DNA from: Hymenolepis diminuta
Lineage: Eukaryota > Platyhelminthes > Cestoda > Cyclophyllidea > Hymenolepididae
Reading direction: 5' to 3'
NCBI GenBank assembly: GCA_900708905.1
Contig: CAADRB010000084.1
Location: 124,001 to 188,000, forward strand
Length of the DNA: 64,000 nt
Shown here: positions 57,831 through 64,000 of the stretch, in pieces
How the letters are laid out: every line of letters begins with the position of its first letter
Position numbering within the stretch: the first letter of the stretch is position 1
Program-made: the position numbers and the translations under genes
The notes under the pieces: model-generated
The model's input: only the letters and a program-made list of their open reading frames with translations
Database searches by the model: none
What the model was told of the DNA's origin: nothing

Positions 57831-59214
57831 ATCAGAATTTCCTGTCTTATTGAGGCATTTCCACAGTAAGACATAAGCGACATATACATATTAAGAAATT
57901 TACGGGGGATAGTCTTTTCATCCATGCTCTCTTACCCCTTTAAATGGTTATTTTCCATTGGGATTCACTTAGAAGTCTTTAAAACATAAAAATGCAGAGT
58001 TTTTAGACGATGAAAATGGTAGAATTACCACATGTTGTACTAGATATTGGGTCAATATGAATTTAATAAATGTATCTGGAAACTTATTGACAAAAAAGTG
58101 TAGATTTGTAAATCTATTTCTTACGTTACTATTTTATGAACATTAATATATTTGTTTCATTTGTCATTTAGTTCGTAACTTTGACATTCTATCAAACACG
58201 AAATGCGGAAATGAAAAACCAAACCGTCAAAACTAGTTCAAATGAAACAGACCAAAGAGCGGTTTCCTCTAAAAACAGGATAATACCCGACTATATCTTA
58301 CTAACGCTGCTGTAAAAAGAAAGTTAAATATGCTTTTATAATAGAGAGTTATTTGAACAGCAGTCTGCAAATAAACGGATTGTTTTCACATGGATAGATA
58401 TTTCAATTAGTTCTCAGTACATTCGAAATAGAAAACACTTGTTTTTTTTTTTAGAAAAATGACTGGAATATTTTCGATGCACCTTCACAAGCAAATACCA
58501 TCACTTCTGCCTCAGATTATCAATAATATTGGTTTTTCATGTTCCACTCTAGAAATAGGTTCATATCACTAGTGCATTATTGGCCAGTCGGGCCGTGAAT
58601 CATTACTCACGCAATTCTTGAGTGAGTTTTTGACCTCTTGTAGTTTAATCCGCTGCATCTGTAACCATGGTAGAACCTACGTGGGCATCTGATATTATCG
58701 CCGAGTCAATGAATTATTCACTGGATTCTCGAGTAATTAAATTTAAACAATTATTTATGCTTATTGGGTTGATTCGTTCATACCATTCTATTACTTGTTT
58801 TCTCTTTTAATAATTAAGAAACCACAATGATAATAACTTACTTGAGTTTAACAAGGATGAGCTCACTAGAGTTGCCTCAAGGTGACCGATACACTCACTT
58901 TAATTACGGGTAAATGGAAATCTTTTTTATGTGACCGAAAGCAAAAGTTTCATTCAAGGTCAATACGTTTATGGATATCATTTTGAATATTTCGCAATTA
59001 ACTGGTATAGTTAAACCGATATTATGATTGGTGCGGTTTTTTTGAAACTACATTATCGATTAAATTATGTAAAGTCGACCAATGCACATGTTTCAACTTA
59101 GGTAGCAAAAAATAAACACGAAGTTTAGCCCAAAAAACAATTTAGGGGGAGAAATGCACATGACCTTAGCCGAGCAGAATGATGAAGCGAGATTGAAGAA
59201 TAACCCTCCATGCA

Positions 59215-59660
59215 TTTCCAGAATTACCTTTTATTCGCATTCTCCATGACAGTAGTTGGGTTTTTGCCCACGAAGCTGGAATGATGTCTTTTATGTCACT
59301 ATGGCGCAAAATTCCTATCTGCCATGTCTAAAGGTGCCCACTGATTCCTGCCTCCCCCCTCCCTTTCTACAGCTGCCCCGTTTCACCTAAAAAACACATA
59401 TGTGCTGATGTTCTCACGCGTCCTTCAGACGAGTGACTCATATAAAGCTATCTTTGTTTTCCACACAATAACAATGCATGCACATCAATTACCGACTCCC
59501 ACTCTTCCTGCTCATCTCCTCTCTTCCTCAGCACGCTCCTCTCCCTATCTCTCTCTGTCACTCGTTTCAAACTCGTTGTGGTTCCCTTGAGTAGATTTTC
59601 GGCCTAATCAACTCTTGATGTTCTGCTTTACAATTGTTGTTAGCTCTTACTCAAACAGTT
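59215..59660 (+). repeat. Dispersed repeat family B, copy 2
   Basis: Homologous to about 37163-37600. TGACTCA at 59434-59440 abuts TATAA at 59441-59445, as in copy 1. The short frame at 59402-59590 is within the repeat and is not considered a gene. Confidence 0.65.
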
Positions 59661-60049
59661 ACAAATTGGTGACTGTTATTGCTGTTGTTGTTAGCTGCGA
59701 ACTGTTAGTTGTTATCTTAACTCCAACAAGATCATAATTAGAAACCTTAACGTCATCATTGGATTTCGACGATGAACTGTTTGCCCCTTTCCAATTAGTA
59801 AAGCTGCTGAAACCTTTACCAGAAGCATTTGCATTCACACTATAATGTTGGAATAGCTCACGTGAACGTAATTATAAACTACAACTTATGGCAAAGCATC
59901 GAAAAATATCTCAATCATAACAATTGATCAAATAAGCCGGTTATTACAGGGACAAACATTCACAGAGTCAAATGCTAGGGCAGACAGCTATAATTGTAAT
60001 TCAAAAAATCTGAAGGAAAACTTGTGGAGTACAAAATACTACCAGGGCT

Positions 60050-60150
60050 GATTGGAGGAATCTCGCGTGTGCTTGAACATTCTAGAACGTACGGCCTTAC
60101 TACAGATGACGTAGCGGTGCGGTCGCGTACAAAGGCCTTTCCAGCCAATC
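60050..60150. promoter_or_regulatory. Heat-shock element flanked by CCAAT boxes
   Basis: GAACATTCTAGAA at 60075-60087 is a perfect three-unit heat-shock element (GAA-nn-TTC-nn-GAA, read equally on both strands). An inverted CCAAT (ATTGG, about 60053) and a direct CCAAT (about 60139) flank it in a locally GC-rich patch with several CpG. No adjacent coding exon is recognised, so the target gene is unknown. Confidence 0.45.
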
Positions 60151-60635
60151 ATCGATCAATATTCCTACAACGCAGTGCTGATTATATTTAATAATTAGGT
60201 ATGTTGACAGTACACCATAATCCACAATGAGTTCTCTCCACTTCATTACCTTCTTGGTTCCTACTACTTTGGATATAGTCTGGCTAATCTTAGAGACAAA
60301 TATATACTGGAGGACTTCTAAGAGGATTACTAAGGTTTAACAAAACGTCTTTTTGTGCAGCATCCGTCAAAAACTAAAATTTACGTCAGCTAACGACATT
60401 ATTATAGATTGGTCTCTGATGAGGTCCTATTCAAGTTTTAAGTCCTGAGTAAATGTTCCAGCGGTAGTTTCGACCTTTCCTTGCATCAAGTTGGAATAAG
60501 AAAACATTTTGCAAAGCAGTTATATATTTAGATACAAAAATTCAAGAAAGACATTTTAAACTTCCGATTTGGTAGGAATTCCACCCAACTAAAGAGAAAA
60601 GTAGGGGTCTCATATTAGTTAGAATACACAGAATA

Positions 60636-62111
60636 TTAAATGGCGCAACCTACCGTAAAACCCTCCATTGCTTTAGTTCCCGATCTCATAAATGGTGCCA
60701 GACGCCTAGTAACATGTTCAAGGCAAGTCATCAACGATATACATGTCTCCATGGGCAACCGTAAATGATTCACAGTAAAATCTCGAGTCCATTCAACCAA
60801 CTTGGCATCTTTCTCTCTAGAATCAAAGAATAATAAGCTAAATAAGATAGAAATGATCCAACACTACTCGAATATTTTGAGTAGTAAATAATCATTTTAA
60901 TTACGCATTAGATTGTCCCCGAGGAAGACGACGGTATGCCACTTTCAATATATGCATTTTTTCGGCTGAAACGGTTTCCGATGCCTCCGGTTCATCACCA
61001 CTCAGAGTAAGTGAGAATTTAGACGTATTAACAATAGTGTTATATAAACATGTACGTTGACAGAGAATCCAAATCTATAAGAACGGAGTAAAAATTGACG
61101 AATTTTATGCTAACTTACAAAAACCAACATGGAAAATCGATAAAGAGACCTACCAAGGTGTAATCAAGAGCGGAATCATGTGTACCCGCAGAAAGAAGAA
61201 TTCTGTATCTATTAGCTTTCATAAGATGGTGGAAAAGGAGGTCAAAGAAATCAAAGTCGTGTTTGCTAAAGAAAAAACGGTCAAGGAAGCAAAAACACTT
61301 ACACTAAAGGGATATCTACTACTCGAAGAAAATTTCCTTCTGCATCACGATCTGGCCTACGAATTTTGAGGGAATTTGTGTAAAATACCATTACCCTATC
61401 TTTTTCATCACCAACTGAAAAACATGATTATAACCAAATGATTTTCATACCCAACCTGCCGACCATAATTCTACACCGAGAGCAGAAGACCGATTCGAGT
61501 TCTTTCGATTGAATAAGTGAACCATCAATTAACGCATCAGATCCCACAATCAATTCGACTCCATTAGAGAGGACAGAGGTATCAGGTAGGTCACTAAGAA
61601 TTATGGAGAGAGGAGAAGGCAGAACAACGGATGACTGACTCTCTCCATGACAGAAATATGTTGAAATCTCCGACACAGCCAGTGAATCAACAAATCTAAG
61701 GAATTCAACTTTGTTTATTTTCTTCGAATTTGCGAAAACAGCGTCACAAAATTTACATCGTATCATATCACTTCGAACAATGCGATCGCATATTTTTCCA
61801 AACCGTTTATCCTCAGGTGGTTTGGAAAAAGGATAACTTGCCAAAAAACTGATTGATTCTGAATTGGAGGTAGCTGTAGAAAGCACATTAGCTGTATCTG
61901 GCTTAAAAGTTAAGTCGGGAAAACTAACTGCATAACTGGCGAAGCCATCAGAGAAATGTATAATATTTGGCGTTGACACCCTTAATGAACAACTAAATAT
62001 ATAATATTATCATTAAATTCAAGAATACTGTTCATGTAAGTCTCCGCTCAATGTAAGGAAAACTTTCTGGAGTCCGAAAGAAAATTCTCCGAAAATAGAA
62101 TATACACTCAT
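60636..62111 (-). CDS. UBE3D: UBE3D-like E3 ubiquitin ligase (complete, 6 exons)
   Basis: Ortholog of UBE3D (UBE2CBP, HECT-like E2-binding protein), which binds UBE2C-type E2 enzymes. Exons: 62029-62111, 61451-61992, 61303-61414, 61154-61265, 60905-61074, 60636-60816, totalling exactly 1200 nt and 399 aa; human UBE3D is 389 aa. Introns are 36, 36, 37, 79 and 88 bp, all GT-AG. Two CxxC pairs lie at residues 107-110 (CKFC) and 198-201 (CSRC), matching the human CQSC and CKRC. Further matches: YRILLSAG/FRFTIQG, IWILCQ/LLWLLN, ILKVAYRR/AVKVLYQP, and a C-terminus KDAKLVEWTRDFTVNHLRLP against NEKLVSLWESDISVHPLTLP. The start ATG is the first after an in-frame TGA. It is divergent from FMNL and shares its upstream region. 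Confidence 0.9.
61451..61992 (-). CDS. UBE3D: UBE3D exon 2: both CxxC pairs
   Basis: Residues 28-208, the largest exon. It starts after a TTTAG acceptor with the third base of a His codon, and contains the LRVSTPN beta-strand start and both Cys pairs. It ends G|GTATGA before a 36 bp intron. Confidence 0.9.
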
Positions 62112-62499
62112 ACTGACGACAGTTACAAATCAGATTAATGGGTAGATCGCATTAACCTCAACTGCCTGGACACTGTCCTTGAGATCATATCCAGATCTAA
62201 AGCGTCGGTAAAGTTGATGGTAAAGTTTGATTCATTATTTACGTGTAAAGTTATTAAAATTTATATTCTCTTTTCCTTACTCCAGAGTACACTTGATTGA
62301 TTAGCCTTCACAGTCTATAAACCAGCACCTATTTATTTTTATTGCTTAATTTTAGAAAGAGTTAAAATCGGTTAAATATTGCATTATTTTATGTTTTGTT
62401 ATTATATGTTGGATGATAAATATAAACCAGCCCGGTTATTCATGTTATTCTATATGGCGGGTATTTTGGGTGCGTGAAGTATTTGTGTTATATATAAAG
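62112..62499. promoter_or_regulatory. Bidirectional intergenic region UBE3D / FMNL
   Basis: 388 bp between two divergent start codons, so both promoters and 5' UTRs must overlap or lie close unless upstream non-coding exons exist. No TATA box or named site can be assigned with confidence. Confidence 0.55.
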
Positions 62500-63881
62500 A
62501 TGGGAAATGCCCCCGGTTTTCCGGAAGCCCCGTCTCCATACCTTGGAGGCCGTCGAGTTTCTGATAAAGCCCTTCCGAAAACAGATAATTTTGAGGTCCG
62601 ATGGCAACGGTTTGTGGAATCGCTAGATGTTACCGAAGAAAAGATGAAACTTATTGAACAGCTTCCCCCTCCGAGAAAGATGGAATTGGTCCTAAATTAT
62701 GTATGGTCTTATTTTAAATTTTATTCTTTTTTAGGAATTAAGTGTCGTGAAATTTTCACCCGTGCACTGTGTTGAAAGCATAAAATTAGCCAGAATTTCC
62801 CAGATTATCGTAAGCTATTGTGCATTCATGTAGTTTTTCTTAGGCTTCAAAACGCAAACAAGATCATGATGATTTTCGAAAAATATTTACATCGTTGGAA
62901 ATTTCACTCAGAACAAATAAAATAGAATGGGTGTTGGAGTTTTTAGAGAATCAAGGTTTGGAAGCCATTGTGGTATTTATGGGCGAATCTTTAAAATATC
63001 TTTCTCGGTGAGATCTCTTTATTTTACTTAATTTGATTAATTTCAGAACGGATACCTTCCGTAGCACTCAGATAACTATGGATACTACTCGTCGAAAGGG
63101 TTCTGTCCCCACAAGTGAAGAGTTTGGAGCTGCATCACTAGTTCGCCGCGAGCCTACTAGTCCAGCAAAGCCAAAAGGCATTCGAGGTTCCAACGATAAA
63201 CCTCCTCCAACTCCCAATTTCTCCCTCAGTCGAAATAAATCCGCATCCCCTACTCTCAAAAGTCAGAATGTTCCACTTTCTACATCTCTCACATTAGAAA
63301 CTCTCAAAGATTGTATACATTTATGCTTAAAGTGTTTCAAAACTCTTCTTAATAATCAAGATGGATGTGCAAAAGCATTCGAGAATCCTGAAGTTATAGA
63401 GATCATTACATTTTGTATCCTGCATCCGAATTATTCGTAAGTTACCTTTTAATCTGTTTTTCCGTCATGGTGTATCTAGAAAAAAAGATTATTTGATTAA
63501 TTTTTTCTAGGACAAAAGCGCTAGCTCTAGATCTGCTTTCAGCAGTATGTCTTATTGGTGGCGGTCATCCGAGAGTTCTTAAAGCATTCGATCATTTCCG
63601 ACGAACGATCGGTGAAAATGCTTGTTTTGAAACGATCATAAATGATTTCAGAATTCATGAAGATCTTCCGTTAGAGCAATATAATCTAGAATATTCCGTA
63701 AGTCATTGATTTTTCTGGTACTTGTTTAACATTTATCTTTTATTTTCTTATCTCTTTGCCGTTATTTTAGGTTGCTTGCATTCAATTCATCAACATTGTT
63801 GTTCACTCGCCGGAGAATATCAATCTTCGAGTATACCTGCAGTACACGTTCACTCTCTTGGGATTGGATGACTTTTTGAGG
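62500..63881 (+). CDS. FMNL: Formin-like protein (FMNL), 5' part; continues past window
   Basis: Diaphanous-related formin of the FMNL/FRL group, a Rho-family-regulated actin nucleator. Exons seen: 62500-62700, 62735-62809, 62844-63007, 63047-63436, 63511-63697, 63771-63881, all in phase, 376 codons. Introns are 34, 34, 39, 74 and 73 bp. Start: MGNAPG is chosen over an in-frame ATG at 62413 because FMNL proteins begin MGNA and are N-myristoylated on Gly2. The visible part is the GBD/FH3 (armadillo) region: [90 protein letters not shown], each with a close human counterpart. A Ser/Pro-rich loop (about 155-235) with RRKGS sits inside, as in human FMNL. The FH1 and FH2 domains lie beyond 64000. 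Confidence 0.93.
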
Positions 63882-64000
63882 GTAAGATTAGTGAAAATTG
63901 ATTAATTTCGTGTTTTATTGGACAAATATTCGCATTATTACATCTTAGTGAAGTACGTATTTGTTGCTTGTTTCTTCGTTTGCGCTTCTTTTATGGGGAA
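63882..64000 (+). other. FMNL intron 6 (open at window end)
   Basis: Begins with GTAAGA. The only nearby acceptor-like TTAG (about 63949) would bring an immediate in-frame TGA, so the next exon most likely starts past the window. Confidence 0.6.

Larger units (their letters stand above)
56606..60635. other. Intergenic between ASB and UBE3D
   Basis: About 4 kb between the ASB start and the UBE3D stop; the ASB promoter should be at its left end. It contains repeat family A copy 2, repeat family B copy 2 and a GC-richer patch with a heat-shock element. No coding exon recognised. Confidence 0.55.

Noticed and set aside
61178..61369. Plus-strand Lys-rich 63-codon frame
   Set aside because: It covers UBE3D exons 3-4 and a 37 bp intron in antisense; the minus-strand splice model aligns with UBE3D.
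62413..62499. In-frame upstream ATG for FMNL
   Set aside because: It would add 29 residues in front of the MGNA myristoylation start that defines FMNL proteins; treated as 5' UTR.
63068..63259. Minus-strand 63-codon frame
   Set aside because: Antisense of FMNL exon 4, which is well supported.
1..64000. tRNA, rRNA, CRISPR or bacterial-type operon features
   Set aside because: None recognised by eye; the spliced animal genes show a eukaryotic nuclear locus. A tRNA or covariance-model scan could still find small RNA genes.

Overview
The window looks like part of a flatworm (platyhelminth) nuclear genome. It is AT-rich. Its genes mix 33-41 bp micro-introns with introns of several kilobases, as is typical of tapeworms and schistosomes. 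All products read in the standard code and the best matches from memory are animal proteins. The species cannot be fixed from the sequence alone; a hymenolepidid tapeworm or a schistosome-like fluke would both fit.

Four protein genes can be built exon by exon with phases that add up. (1) A complete calsyntenin (CLSTN) gene on the minus strand, 40756 to 2197: 14 coding exons, 1172 codons plus stop, from a signal-peptide mini-exon through two cadherin repeats, a LamG region and a transmembrane helix to an acidic tail. (2) A complete ASB13-like ankyrin/SOCS-box gene on the minus strand, 56605 to 51383: four coding exons, 259 aa. (3) A complete UBE3D-like E3 ligase on the minus strand, 62111 to 60636: six exons, 399 aa. 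(4) The 5' part of a formin-like (FMNL) gene on the plus strand, from 62500 through the window end: six exons, 376 codons seen. FMNL and UBE3D are head to head with 388 bp between their start codons. A fifth, less certain gene on the minus strand (43885-44751) encodes a Pro/Ser-rich protein with SILK and RVxF protein phosphatase 1 docking motifs.

The rest is long introns and intergenic DNA with decayed mobile elements: a mariner-type transposase inside the ASB intron (about 52640-53815), a retroelement gag relic with a zinc knuckle (about 27150-28300), a non-LTR reverse-transcriptase relic with YADD (about 35650-36350), and three dispersed repeat pairs (12.3/57.5 kb, 37.2/59.2 kb and, weaker, 22.3/49.1 kb).

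The most unusual signals are: three of 13 calsyntenin introns are best explained by GC-AG splicing; tandem acceptors 10 nt apart at the calsyntenin transmembrane exon would switch between a membrane and a secreted form; the kinesin-binding W-acidic motifs are missing from the calsyntenin tail; the ASB BC-box Cys is replaced by Ser; there is an uncharacterised PP1-docking protein; and a perfect three-unit heat-shock element lies in a GC-rich patch between the ASB and UBE3D genes.
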